From: Hyphomicrobium methylovorum
GTDB lineage: Bacteria; Pseudomonadota; Alphaproteobacteria; Rhizobiales; Hyphomicrobiaceae
Assembly: GCF_013626205.1 (NCBI RefSeq)
Contig: NZ_QHJE01000001.1
Span: 1,550,001-1,614,000 of the forward strand
Direction of reading: 5' to 3'
DNA length: 64,000 nt
Shown: positions 26,690 to 35,396 of the stretch, piece after piece
How the letters are laid out: the number at the start of each line of letters is the position of its first letter
Position numbering within the stretch: position 1 is the first letter of the stretch
Translations under genes and position numbers: made by a program
Notes under the pieces: model-generated
What the model was told of the DNA's origin: nothing
The model's input: the letters and a program-made list of their open reading frames with translations, nothing else
The model's database searches: none

Positions 26690-27963
26690 GGACGACGATC
26701 CGCTTTGCGTCCACTCAGCGGCTGATCCCGCGGAATGAGGACGATGAAAGTGCCCGGTTCCTTTGTGATTCCTGCAAGACGCCCAGCTTTGTCTCCCGAA
26801 CCGAAATAAATATCGCCGCGCTGGGGACCTTTGATTGCGGAGCCGACGTCGTGCGCGATCATCAGGCGGTGAAAGCCACCGGACTTGGTCGCGTGCGTGA
26901 GTTTCGGTGCTTCGACGAAGATCGGCGTTCCGAGAACATGAAACGCGGTGTCGACGGCCAAGCTGCGGCCCGTCTGAAGCGGAATGTTGTTCGCGCCGAT
27001 CGGCCCCTTCGCGTCGCTGCCGGTAAGCTCACGAAAGAACACATACGACTTGTTGTGCCACATCAGCTCTCGGCCGCGGATGGCATCAGCGCGCAACCAT
27101 TGCTTCAGCGCCTGCAGCGACATCGTTTCGGCGGTGAGTTCGCCCCGGTCGATCAGCACGCGGCCGATGGATGTATACGGGTATCCATTCTTGCCATCGT
27201 AGGCGACGCGGATCTCCGTGCCGTCCGGCAGTTGCACGCGGCCGGAGCCCTGGACCTGCAGGAAGAAGACGTCCACAGGGTCCTTGAAGTAGACGAGCTC
27301 AAGCCCCTTGCCCTCGAGGCCACCCTGCTCGATCTCGGCGCGCGTCAGATACGGCTTCTTCGTTCCGCTCCCCAAGTCACGCATATGCGTGAAGGCCGCG
27401 GTTGTTGCACCACGCTCGCTTTCGGCGACGATGTTCACGAGGTCTGACGGGCGACGATAAATCGGTGTCGCAAATTCCGCGTCCTGCTTTCGTGCCCCTT
27501 TGATGAGGGGCTCGTAATAGCCGGTGAGGAGGCCCGTTCCTGTCGGAGAAACGACCCTGTTCGGCGCGAAATGGGTTTCGAAAAAGTGCCGGGCGTCGTG
27601 GCGGGTGCGGACTTTCTTTGCCGCGCCCGCTGAGAGGGCACGGCGGCAGACATTCAACAGCGCCGAGACCGGTGGCGCGGCCTGAGAGGCTGGGGCGCGC
27701 GGCGGCGCAGAGAGCACTGCGTCGCACGATGAGAGAAACGCCTTCCAGGCGAGGAGATGATCGTCCTCTCGCCAACCAGGAATGGCGCTATAGGGGATTG
27801 GCGCGTAGCTGACCGCATTCGATGGCATGGCGGCTTTGGGCTTTTTGGGTGAGGCCTCGGCGGCGTTGGAGCTGCCATGGTCTAGCGGAAAAGTGCCCGT
27901 CAGCAACCCCGCCGTAACGGCGGCGAAGCCTACAAACAGCCGCCGTCGTCGCGTCCCGATCAC
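26686..27963 (-). CDS. mltA: Membrane-bound lytic murein transglycosylase A
   Basis: Peptidoglycan lytic transglycosylase of 425 residues that cleaves MurNAc-GlcNAc bonds with 1,6-anhydro product. N-terminal signal/anchor RRRLFVGFAAVTAGLLTGTF, then the MltA domain (FFETHFAPNRV, TGLLTGYYEPLIKGA), and a C-terminal 3D domain with MIAHDVGSAIKGPQRGDIYFGSG, containing the catalytic Asp. No lipobox Cys is evident, so it may be anchored by its N-terminal helix. Starts with GTG. Confidence 0.92.
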   Translation of the reverse strand: MIGTRRRRLFVGFAAVTAGLLTGTFPLDHGSSNAAEASPKKPKAAMPSNAVSYAPIPYSAIPGWREDDHLLAWKAFLSSCDAVLSAPPRAPASQAAPPVSALLNVCRRALSAGAAKKVRTRHDARHFFETHFAPNRVVSPTGTGLLTGYYEPLIKGARKQDAEFATPIYRRPSDLVNIVAESERGATTAAFTHMRDLGSGTKKPYLTRAEIEQGGLEGKGLELVYFKDPVDVFFLQVQGSGRVQLPDGTEIRVAYDGKNGYPYTSIGRVLIDRGELTAETMSLQALKQWLRADAIRGRELMWHNKSYVFFRELTGSDAKGPIGANNIPLQTGRSLAVDTAFHVLGTPIFVEAPKLTHATKSGGFHRLMIAHDVGSAIKGPQRGDIYFGSGDKAGRLAGITKEPGTFIVLIPRDQPLSGRKADRRP

Positions 27964-28044
27964 GAGCCCTCGTCGCCTGACCCGTTGTCCAAGCCTTCCT
28001 GCCGCCCTGGCAGCGGTTAAGACCGCCAGTGCACGGATTCTGGC

Positions 28045-28800
28045 CTAATTCGGCGCTTGTGTCGCGTCCAATCGCCAATTGAGATCGGAGCGGGCACGCG
28101 CGGTCGAGACATCACGGCAGAACGTCCAGATGTCGGTCACGTCCGTGATGGTCTGCGGATCGCCGGAGATGACGTTGCCGGTCTTGTCGCGGACCGCCGA
28201 AATCAGCTCGCTGGCGAAGCGCACCGTCAAATAGGCGACGCCGCCCTTGAGTTCGGCTTCGATGATCTCAGCCTTCTTGATGCCGACGAACTGCTGATCC
28301 ACCGTTTCTTCGCGCGATTCACGGTCGGCGATGGCCGCAGTGAAGCCGTCGAGCACGTCCTTGCTCAACAGGTCCCTCAACATGCGGCGATTGCCTTCCG
28401 CAAAGGCGGAGACGATCATTTCGTAGGCTTGGCCAGCGCCCGTCAGGAAGGCATCGGGATCGAGCGCCGGATCGAGCTTTGCGATCTCGAGGAGGCCCGC
28501 CGTTACCGCAGGATCGGTCGCCGGATAGGCCTTGATGCGTGTTTCGGCGTTCGCGGTCAGCGTCTCAGCCGTCGCGGCAGGTGCTGGAACATCCCGGTCG
28601 CGACGCGGCATCGTGATGACATCGGCCGAGCCCGATTCCGGTCCCGCGCGCTGCCTTGCTTCCCGTTCCCGGGTCTTCAGGCGCTCAACACGTTGTTCAT
28701 CCTCATCCGTACGGTGGCCGAGCACGCTGCGCAGCTTAATGATGGCGGCGACGGCCACAACGAGGGCAATCAGGGTGATAATATCAAATTGGCCAGACAT
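28045..28800 (-). CDS. Tim44/TimA-like domain inner-membrane protein
   Basis: 251 residues: an N-terminal membrane anchor (MSGQFDIITLIALVVAVAAIIKLRSVLG), a charged linker, and a C-terminal Tim44-like domain (LLEIAKLDPALDPDAFLTGAGQAYEMIVSAFAEGNRRMLRDLLS region, key segment AYEMIVSAFAEGN). Bacterial TimA resembles mitochondrial Tim44, which links the Tim23 channel to mtHsp70; its role in bacteria is not settled. Start at 28800 gives the usual MSGQFD N-terminus. First gene of tim44-mltA-smr, divergent from fxsA-secB. Confidence 0.88.
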   Translation of the reverse strand: MSGQFDIITLIALVVAVAAIIKLRSVLGHRTDEDEQRVERLKTREREARQRAGPESGSADVITMPRRDRDVPAPAATAETLTANAETRIKAYPATDPAVTAGLLEIAKLDPALDPDAFLTGAGQAYEMIVSAFAEGNRRMLRDLLSKDVLDGFTAAIADRESREETVDQQFVGIKKAEIIEAELKGGVAYLTVRFASELISAVRDKTGNVISGDPQTITDVTDIWTFCRDVSTARARSDLNWRLDATQAPN

Positions 28801-29085
28801 TTCTTTAGGCTTATGCCTCCGGGTGGGCAGGGGCTGAGTGAGTATACCGCGTCGAATTGCCCGCCATGCTAGCACCGTATGTAGGGATGCGACGACGGTA
28901 TTTGTACGTTGAACGTCTAACAGCTTTCGTTCGGCTGGTCTTCCGACAGCTTCGTCTAAAGAAGAACGTCTTTGGGCACTTTACGATACGAATACGGTTG
29001 AAACGCTTAATGGAGGCGGGTCCGTGGCGGTGACGGGCGGATTAAGTCCGCGTTAAGGTGCCGCAAGCCCCATCTGCGAGAGCAC

Positions 29086-29619
29086 ATGTCCCGAGCCCTC
29101 AAAACTGCGATCGTCCTCTTTCTCTGCGCGCTGCCCTTGATCGAGCTCGCGCTGCTGGTCCGTATCGGCCAGGCAATCGGGCTCGGCTGGCTCGCGGTCA
29201 TTATTCTTGGCACCGCGTTTCTTGGCGCCGGGATTATCCGGCATGTCGGGCTATCGGTCTTTGAACGCGGGCTTTCGAGGCTTGGCTCCGAGCGCGAGAG
29301 TTTTCCGCCGCTGTTCGATGGGTTCCTGAAGGTCCTCGCCGGATTGTTTCTGATCTTTCCTGGCGTGATCGCGGACGCAATCGGACTTGTGCTGCTGATC
29401 CCGCAGGTGCGCTCGTTCGTTATTCATACCGGGGTGTTGAAACTCGTTCGGCTGTTTCACTATCAAGCCGAGGCGGGGCGCGGGTCATTCCGGTCTGCCT
29501 CACGCGGAGAACCGGCGGCCGACGCTGACGGCATCGTGATCGAAGGTGAATATGAGCGCGTGAGCGAGCGGCCGGTTGGCGCGGGACGCTCGGTTCAGCC
29601 CCGGCGGCGCAACGGCTGA
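29086..29619 (+). CDS. fxsA: FxsA family membrane protein
   Basis: 177-residue cytoplasmic membrane protein. Hydrophobic segments around residues 8-26 and 29-48, a third around 82-105, with the family signature IIRHVGLSVFERGLSRL and FLKVLAGLFLIFPGVIADAIGLVLLIP. The C-terminal tail is hydrophilic. E. coli FxsA is known for relieving phage T7 exclusion by F plasmid; the housekeeping function is unknown. Followed by secB 107 bases later. Confidence 0.88.
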   Translation: MSRALKTAIVLFLCALPLIELALLVRIGQAIGLGWLAVIILGTAFLGAGIIRHVGLSVFERGLSRLGSERESFPPLFDGFLKVLAGLFLIFPGVIADAIGLVLLIPQVRSFVIHTGVLKLVRLFHYQAEAGRGSFRSASRGEPAADADGIVIEGEYERVSERPVGAGRSVQPRRRNG

Positions 29620-29726
29620 TCAATTGCGAAATGTCCGGCGTAGCGCGGGAAGGGTTCCGTTGCGCGGCTGGGCATGACGTGGTAGCGACCCCGCTAACAT
29701 TGGCTAAATATAATCAAGAGGGTGGA

Positions 29727-30224
29727 ATGGCTGAGAATGGAAACGGCGCCGCAGGTGCAACGTCTGAGACGGCACCGCCGCCGATTCAAGCCAAGATCGT
29801 CAGCCAGTATGTGAAGGATCTTTCGTTCGAAAATCCGAACGTGCGCAAACTGATCTCGGGCAAGGGCGACCAGCCGAACATTCAGGTTGAAGTGAACGTC
29901 GGCGCCCAGCGCGTCGAGAATGATCTGTTCGAAAGTTCGATCGAGTTCAAGGCGACAGCAACGAACAACCTCGGCACCATCTACGTCATCGAGACCGTGT
30001 ATGCGGGCCTGATGAAAATCGAAAGCATCCCGGAAGAGTCGCTTGAGCCGTTCCTGCTCATCTCCGGGCCGACAATGGTTTTCCCATTTCTGCGCCGCCT
30101 CGTTGCTGACGTGACGCGCGAAGGCGGGTTCCCGCCGCTGCTTCTCGATCCGATCGATTTTGCGTCGCTTTACATGCGCCGGCAGCAACAGCAGCAGGCC
30201 GAAGCGTCAAAAGCCAACGCTTAA
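29727..30224 (+). CDS. secB: Protein-export chaperone SecB
   Basis: Tetrameric chaperone that holds Sec preproteins unfolded and delivers them to SecA. 165 residues from MAENGNGAAG (GAGGG upstream); a 32-residue upstream extension is rejected. Conserved: IVSQYVKDLSFENPN, INVEVN-like VEVNVGAQ, LFESSIEFKA, TNNLGTIYVIETVYAGLM and FPFLRRLVADVTREGGFPPLLLDPIDFASLY (key GGFPPLLLDPIDFA). C-terminal Gln-rich tail. Terminated at 30245. Confidence 0.96.
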   Translation: MAENGNGAAGATSETAPPPIQAKIVSQYVKDLSFENPNVRKLISGKGDQPNIQVEVNVGAQRVENDLFESSIEFKATATNNLGTIYVIETVYAGLMKIESIPEESLEPFLLISGPTMVFPFLRRLVADVTREGGFPPLLLDPIDFASLYMRRQQQQQAEASKANA

Positions 30225-30244
30225 GCTGACGACCATTCAGAGAA

Positions 30245-30277
30245 GTTCGGGCCTGATTTAAGCAGCCCGAACCTTTT
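30245..30277 (+). terminator. Intrinsic terminator after secB
   Basis: Arms GTTCGGGC (30245-30252) and GCCCGAAC (30265-30272) with a CTTTT tail on the plus strand, 20 bases past the secB stop. The loop and right arm overlap the end of convergent dnaQ, whose stop codon occupies 30258-30260. Confidence 0.7.
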
Positions 30278-30980
30278 CCCAGATCCGAAGCCAAAGCGAC
30301 TTTTCTCCCATCGCCTCGATAAACGCGTGATGTGCCGCGACATCGGCCTCCGTCACGCGCGAGGGCAATGGTGTGGGGCGCGCTTTGGCGGCGACACGCT
30401 TTCCCGGACGCCGGTCAGCGGATGCCAATGCGGTGTTGGCGGTTTGCAGGCCGAACGTCGCCTGACGCTCTCCAAGCAACTCCACATAGACTTCGGCCAG
30501 CAACAAACTATCGACCAACGCGCCATGCTTCGTGCGCTTGGAATTGTCGATGCCATAGCGTTTGCAGAGCGCATCGAGTGAGTTCGGTCCTGCCGGATGG
30601 CGGCGGCGCGCAAGCGCGAGCGTATCGACGACGCGATCAAAGCTCAGTGGATTTTGCCGTTCGCGCTGCAGTTCGAAATTCAAGAACATCACGTCAAACT
30701 GAGCGTTGTGAATGACGAGTTGGTCGTCGCCGATGAACGCCAGAAAGTCTTTCATGACATCGCGGAACAGCGGCTTTCCGATCAGGAACTCCGTCGATAT
30801 GCCATGAATTCTCTGCGCTTCTTCCGGCACATTGCGTTCGGGATTGATAAAGCAGTGGTACTCGCGACCCGTCGGGATGCGGTTGAACAATTCAACCGCG
30901 CCGATTTCAATGAGCCGATCTCCGGTCTTTGGATCGAGGCCTGTCGTTTCCGTATCGAGAACGATTTCGCGTATCGTCAC
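30258..30980 (-). CDS. dnaQ: DNA polymerase III epsilon subunit (proofreading exonuclease)
   Basis: 3'-5' exonuclease of the replicative polymerase, 240 residues. Exo I LDTETTGLD (Asp, Glu), Exo II IHNAQFDVMFLNFEL, and Exo III HGALVDSLLLAEVYVEL (HxxxxD type). Frame opens with GTG at 30980. Part of the origin-proximal run dnaQ-coaE-aroE-maf-ppsR seen in many alphaproteobacteria; here it is the most distal gene, 15 bases after coaE. Confidence 0.95.
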   Translation of the reverse strand: MTIREIVLDTETTGLDPKTGDRLIEIGAVELFNRIPTGREYHCFINPERNVPEEAQRIHGISTEFLIGKPLFRDVMKDFLAFIGDDQLVIHNAQFDVMFLNFELQRERQNPLSFDRVVDTLALARRRHPAGPNSLDALCKRYGIDNSKRTKHGALVDSLLLAEVYVELLGERQATFGLQTANTALASADRRPGKRVAAKARPTPLPSRVTEADVAAHHAFIEAMGEKSLWLRIWEKVRAA

Positions 30981-30995
30981 AGTCTTCGAGTCCCA

Positions 30996-31613
30996 TCAGT
31001 TACGCCAATAACGGTCGAATGCTTCGCCGTTACGCGCGCGAATCTTAGCGATGATGAGATCGATCTGCCTGTGGCAGTTTTCGACGGTTTCTCCAGTGTC
31101 CACAATATAATCAGCGCGGGCGCGCTTTTGGTCTTCCGGCAACTGACGTGCGACGACGGTTGCGAATTTTTCCGCCGTCATGCCAGGCCTTTCGAGAACG
31201 CGCTGGCGTTGTATCTCGCGCGTTGTGGTGACGACGATTTTCACATCGACCGCGGAGTCACCACCTGCTTCGAACAGCAACGGCACTTCAAGAACGGCCA
31301 TTTCGGCGCCGCGCGCATGTTCCGCCTGCAGAAACTGACGTTCCGATGCGCGCACCCGCGGATGGACGATGGCTTCGAGATCCTTGAAACGCTCCGGTGA
31401 TTTCAATAGCGCTGCCGAGAGCGCCACGCGATCGACCTTGCCGTCGTGCGTCGTGCCGGGGAAGGCGTTTTTGATCTCTTCCGAGAGCGGACCAGCATAG
31501 AGGCGATGCACTTCTCCGTCGGCATCGAACACGGCGATACCCCGTTCGCGGAAGCGCTGGGCGGCGGTCGATTTGCCCATGCCGATCGAGCCGGTTAGTC
31601 CTATCACCAACAT
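30996..31613 (-). CDS. coaE: Dephospho-CoA kinase
   Basis: Last enzyme of CoA synthesis, phosphorylating the 3'-OH of dephospho-CoA. 205 residues starting MLVIGLTGSIGMGKSTAA, with the P-loop GSIGMGKST, FDADGEVHRLY, and LEVPLLFEAGGD. The ATG overlaps the aroE stop by one base (TGATG), so translation is coupled; the longer frame inside aroE is rejected. CoA genes occur again at 47.2 kb (coaA). Confidence 0.95.
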   Translation of the reverse strand: MLVIGLTGSIGMGKSTAAQRFRERGIAVFDADGEVHRLYAGPLSEEIKNAFPGTTHDGKVDRVALSAALLKSPERFKDLEAIVHPRVRASERQFLQAEHARGAEMAVLEVPLLFEAGGDSAVDVKIVVTTTREIQRQRVLERPGMTAEKFATVVARQLPEDQKRARADYIVDTGETVENCHRQIDLIIAKIRARNGEAFDRYWRN

Positions 31614-32443
31614 CACGACCCGCCGATTTCTTGCACAATATGCGCGCGCAGAGCGGGTGTGACGTCCGGGCGAACGCCGAACCATTTCTCAAATCCCGGC
31701 ACTGCCTGATGCAGCAGCATACCCAGACCATCAACGGTTGCGAGACGTTGCTCGCGCGCCGATTTCAGAAACGGCGTTTCGAGCGGCACATAAACGAGAT
31801 CAGCGGCAACTGCCGTTTTCGGAGCATTGGCAAAATCGATGTCCGGATTACCGTCGCCATTCAACCCGAGCGTGGTTGTGTTGATAATCAACGCGGCGTT
31901 CGAGACGTGATCGTTGCGCTCGTCCCAGCGCAACGGCGTTACGCCCTTGCTGAAATGCGTGGCGAGTTCTGTGGCTCGTTCCAGCGAGCGATTGAACACA
32001 CGTATGTCTTCGCGTCCTGCCTGAAGCAGTCCGTACACGACGGCACGCGCTGAACCGCCGGCGCCGAGCACGAGGACGGGGCCGCTATTTTCTCGCCATT
32101 GCGGAGCGGTCGCGTCGAGGTTGGCCATAAACCCGTAGGTGTCGGTATTGGCGCACGCCAGGCGCCCGTTTTCGAACCAGACCGTATTGGCGGCGCCGAC
32201 TGCAGTGGCTGACGGATCGTGGATAACTGCCGCTGCGAACGTCTTTTCCTTATGCGGTACCGTGACGTTGCAGCCAGCAAAACCCTGCACTTCGAGCGAG
32301 GCCAGAAATGCGTTCAGGTCCTTCGGAAGGACGGCCTCTTTCGTATAAGACCCCTCGATGCCGTAAAGGTGAAGCCAGAAATTATGGATGAGGGGCGAAC
32401 GCGAATGCGCGATGGGCCAGCCGATGACACACGCACGTTTCAT
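31613..32443 (-). CDS. aroE: Shikimate dehydrogenase
   Basis: NADPH-dependent reduction of 3-dehydroshikimate in aromatic amino-acid synthesis; 276 residues. Motifs: GWPIAHSRSPLIHNFWL (shikimate binding), GCNVTVPHKEKTF (catalytic Lys), ANTVWFENG, the Rossmann GAGGSARAVVYGL, NRSLERA, and GLGMLLHQAVPGFEKWFG at the C-terminus. Overlaps maf by 4 bases and coaE by 1. Confidence 0.95.
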   Translation of the reverse strand: MKRACVIGWPIAHSRSPLIHNFWLHLYGIEGSYTKEAVLPKDLNAFLASLEVQGFAGCNVTVPHKEKTFAAAVIHDPSATAVGAANTVWFENGRLACANTDTYGFMANLDATAPQWRENSGPVLVLGAGGSARAVVYGLLQAGREDIRVFNRSLERATELATHFSKGVTPLRWDERNDHVSNAALIINTTTLGLNGDGNPDIDFANAPKTAVAADLVYVPLETPFLKSAREQRLATVDGLGMLLHQAVPGFEKWFGVRPDVTPALRAHIVQEIGGS

Positions 32444-33051
32444 GCGAGCACCATGTTCTCATCGCGAAGGCATGCGAGCAACGGTAGCAATGGCAAACCG
32501 AGGATGGTGAAATAATCGCCTTCGATGCGTTCGAATAGCTGCACGCCGAGACCTTCCAGTTCGTAACAACCGACGCACGAGAGAATACGCTCGCCAGAAT
32601 TTTCCAGATAGCTTTCGAGGAATGCCGTCGAAAAATTTCGCATCGTGAGTTTTGCCGTGTCACTCGATTGCCAAACGACTGCGCCGTTGCGCGCGAGCGC
32701 TACCGCAGAGACGAGCATGTGTGATTTTCCACGCAACTCCAAAAGCGTTTGCCGTGCGCCGGATATCGAATGCTCTTTCGACAGTATGCGGTTTTCGAAA
32801 GCCAGCACCTGATCCGCGCCAATAACCAATGCTTCGGGATATGCTCGCGATACGGCCTGAGCTTTTTCCGATGCGAGCAAACCGGCGATCGCGGCCGGCG
32901 AAACATCTTTGCCCGAGGCTTCTGCGGCGGTGCGGATAGCCGGTTCATCAACATCCGCCGGCACGACACGAAACGTCAGTCCGGCGGCTTCCAGCATGGA
33001 TCGGCGAGCGGCGCTTCCGGATGCAAGAATGAGGCGGTTCGCCTCAGACAT
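32440..33051 (-). CDS. maf: Maf-like nucleoside triphosphate pyrophosphatase
   Basis: Cytoplasmic pyrophosphatase that hydrolyses modified or non-canonical nucleotides; 203 residues starting MSEANRLILASGSAARRSML. Contains the Maf SxSxxR element (ASGSAARR), the VIGADQVLAFEN catalytic Asp region and ISGARQTLLELRGKSH. Overlaps ppsR by 8 bases and aroE by 4. A 14-codon upstream extension lies inside ppsR and is not favoured. Confidence 0.93.
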   Translation of the reverse strand: MSEANRLILASGSAARRSMLEAAGLTFRVVPADVDEPAIRTAAEASGKDVSPAAIAGLLASEKAQAVSRAYPEALVIGADQVLAFENRILSKEHSISGARQTLLELRGKSHMLVSAVALARNGAVVWQSSDTAKLTMRNFSTAFLESYLENSGERILSCVGCYELEGLGVQLFERIEGDYFTILGLPLLPLLACLRDENMVLA

Positions 33052-33904
33052 GAGATCGCTCCGGCTCGGGTTTGGTGCCAGCTTTGCGATCATGCAGGAG
33101 CTTTAGAATCATCGTTGCCGATTCTTCGATCGAACGGCGCGTCACATCTATAATCGGCCAGCCGTACTGCGCCGCTAGCCGACGCGTGTATGCGATTTCC
33201 GCGGTTATCGCGTCGCGATCAACGTATGTTTCGAGATCGCGATCCGCCATCAGCATCGCGCGGTTGCGGCGCACGTCCGCGATTCGATCGACGTTTGCAA
33301 TAAGACAGACAACAAAAGCGGTGTGCGGCTCCAAGAGTTCGTGCGGCAGTTCGACCTGCGGAACGAGCGGCAGGTTCGTCGTTTTGTATCCGCGCTGGGC
33401 GAGATAGAGACTCGTCGGTGTCTTCGAGGTGCGCGATATGCCGAGCAGGATAATGTCGGCGTCGCTCAAGTTGTCGGGCAAACGTCCATCATCATGCGCC
33501 ATCGTGAAGTTCATCGCGTCGATGCGACGGAAATAGTCGGCATCGAGAACATGCTGGCCAGCAACTGTCGGCGTTTGCGGCGCTCCGAGATAACTTTCGA
33601 ACACCTGCATGATCGGCCGGAGTACAGCGAGGCAGGGAATTTTCAGCGCCTGACAATGCTTCTCGAGTTCATCAGCAAGCGCCTTATTGACGACCGTATA
33701 GAGAACGATGCCGGGTTCCTGTGCGATGTCCGTCAGAACACGTTTCAACTGGCGGTTTGTTCGCACCAACGGATGCACGTGTTCGATTGCGCGGGTGTTT
33801 TGATACTGCACCGTGGCGGCTTTTGCGATCGCGACGAGCGTTTCGCCGGTCGAGTCTGAAACAAGGTGCATGTGGAACATGCTGGGCAACGCCATGGCCG
33901 GCAC
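33044..33904 (-). CDS. ppsR: PEP synthase / pyruvate phosphate dikinase regulatory protein (DUF299)
   Basis: Bifunctional kinase/pyrophosphorylase that inactivates and reactivates PEP synthase or PPDK by reversible phosphorylation. 286 residues with FHMHLVSDSTGETL at the N-terminus and the P-loop-like LGISRTSKTPTSLYLA. Whether the partner here is PPDK or PEP synthase is unknown as neither is in the window. In Caulobacter this gene borders the replication origin opposite hemE; the same flank is seen here. The ATG three codons in is an alternative start. Confidence 0.92.
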   Translation of the reverse strand: MPAMALPSMFHMHLVSDSTGETLVAIAKAATVQYQNTRAIEHVHPLVRTNRQLKRVLTDIAQEPGIVLYTVVNKALADELEKHCQALKIPCLAVLRPIMQVFESYLGAPQTPTVAGQHVLDADYFRRIDAMNFTMAHDDGRLPDNLSDADIILLGISRTSKTPTSLYLAQRGYKTTNLPLVPQVELPHELLEPHTAFVVCLIANVDRIADVRRNRAMLMADRDLETYVDRDAITAEIAYTRRLAAQYGWPIIDVTRRSIEESATMILKLLHDRKAGTKPEPERSHV

Positions 33905-34340
33905 CTCACAAATATCAGGACGTGAGCCTGTTCAAAACTCGCTCGTTATACAGGGCGCGGGGCGTGCGGGGCCGGGTTGAGAGAACAACTATCGTTTCAT
34001 CCTCGTCGATACCCACATCTCGGCAAAGGCGAAAGACATTCTCCGTGCAATCCGGCATCCCAAGGGACAAGCGATCTGTCCGATGCTCCTACCGGTGTTG
34101 TCAACATCCTCTGCACGCGGGTTGGTGATGCAGGAAAGAAGCAAGTTTTTGATTTTCTGGCGATATTGGCGTCTATTGCCGAACCGGCCGAAAACACACT
34201 ATCGGTCGTGCCTGAGGATTTGCCGTGTGGATGACTTGTGGGCTAGTCGGGGAGTGAGGGGTAACCCCCGAAACCCACGGCGCTAAGAGTCATAAGAGTA
34301 ACCTTTAAGAAATCTGATTTTCTAAAGTGAAGGGAGTGAA
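33905..34340. other. Candidate chromosomal replication origin region
   Basis: A 436-base gap between divergent ppsR and hemE, the position of the Caulobacter origin. Genes to the left run mainly on minus and to the right mainly on plus, so transcription points away from it on both sides. DnaA-box-like sequences: TGTGGATGA at 34226-34234 (8 of 9 on the minus strand) and ATACCCACA at 34009-34017 (7 of 9). The last 50 bases (about 34285-34335) are AT-rich, and one CcrM-type GAGTC site lies near 34287. No coding frame is convincing. Assignment rests on synteny and gene orientation more than on boxes. Confidence 0.55.
34303..34327. promoter_or_regulatory. Interrupted palindrome upstream of hemE (possible Irr/ICE-like site)
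   Basis: CTTTAAGAAAT (34303-34313) and ATTTTCTAAAG (34317-34327) form an 11-base dyad with two mismatches, centred 26 bases before the hemE start. It resembles the TTTAGAA/TTCTAAA layout of iron-control elements bound by Irr in Rhizobiales, which control haem genes. It could also be part of the AT-rich unwinding region. Confidence 0.4.
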
Positions 34341-35396
34341 GTGGTGCGTGACATGGACGGGGAGCACCCCGAGCGAAAGTTTCTCGCGCCCTTCACTGGC
34401 AAGCCGATGGCACCGCCTCCGGTCTGGCTGATGCGCCAGGCGGGACGGTATCTGCCGGAGTACCGGCAGGTTCGTGCCGAGGCCGGGGGATTTCTCGATC
34501 TGTGCTACACGCCGCGGCTCGCCACCGAGGTAACGCTGCAACCGATCCGCCGGTTCGGGTTCGATGCTGCGATTTTGTTTTCGGATATTTTGGTCGTCCC
34601 GGATGCGCTGGGGCAGGCGGTTCGGTTTGCGGAAGGCGAAGGCCCTCGGCTTGACCCCATTCGCGGTGTTGAAGATTTGAACCGACTCGACGTATCGAGA
34701 ACGGGGCCGAAGTTTTCGCTCGTGTGGGAGACGGTCGAACGGTTACGCCAAGAGCTGCCGCAGGAAACGGCATTGATTGGTTTTTGTGGGGCGCCGTGGA
34801 CGGTGGCGACCTATGTGGTTGGGGGACGGGGATCGACGGATCAGGCCGCGGCGCGGACATGGGCTTATCGCGATCCGGCTGGTTTCCAGCAGCTCATCGA
34901 TACGCTGGTGGATGCGTCGATCGCGTATCTTTCGGGCCAGGTTGAAGCGGGTGCGGATGTTTTGCAGATCTTCGACAGTTGGGCCGGGAGCTTGGCTGAA
35001 GATCAATTCACACGGTGGGTGATCGAGCCGACGGCGAAGATCGTCATGCGGGTGAAGGCGCGCTATCCGCATGTTCCGATCATTGGATTTCCGCGCGGAT
35101 CGACTGCGGAATTGCAGCGGTTCGTTGAGCTGACCGGCGTCGATGGGGTTAGTTGCGATACGAGTTGTCCGTTGAGTGCGATGCAGAAGGTTGCGGAACG
35201 TGGAACGGTTGCACAGGGGAATCTCGATCCGTTGCTTCTTGTCGAAGGTGGCAGTGCCCTTGACCGGCGCGTTGATGAGATCCGATCGGCCATGAACGGG
35301 TTGCCGTTCGTCTTCAATCTCGGCCACGGCATCGTGCCTGAAACGCCGCCGGAAAATGTCGGGCGGCTCGTCTCGCGGTTGAGAGAAGCTGTATGA
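34341..35396 (+). CDS. hemE: Uroporphyrinogen decarboxylase
   Basis: Converts uroporphyrinogen III to coproporphyrinogen III in haem synthesis; 351 residues. Signature PVWLMRQAGRYLPEYR (Arg substrate ligands) and AAILFSDILVVPDALG (catalytic Asp), plus LIGFCGAPWTVATYVVGG and NLGHGIVPETPPENV. Start is GTG at 34341 with AGGGAG just before it; a second GTG one codon on and an ATG at 34353 are possible. The stop overlaps the hemJ ATG, so both haem genes are coupled. In Caulobacter this gene's promoter lies inside the origin. Confidence 0.96.
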   Translation: MVRDMDGEHPERKFLAPFTGKPMAPPPVWLMRQAGRYLPEYRQVRAEAGGFLDLCYTPRLATEVTLQPIRRFGFDAAILFSDILVVPDALGQAVRFAEGEGPRLDPIRGVEDLNRLDVSRTGPKFSLVWETVERLRQELPQETALIGFCGAPWTVATYVVGGRGSTDQAAARTWAYRDPAGFQQLIDTLVDASIAYLSGQVEAGADVLQIFDSWAGSLAEDQFTRWVIEPTAKIVMRVKARYPHVPIIGFPRGSTAELQRFVELTGVDGVSCDTSCPLSAMQKVAERGTVAQGNLDPLLLVEGGSALDRRVDEIRSAMNGLPFVFNLGHGIVPETPPENVGRLVSRLREAV

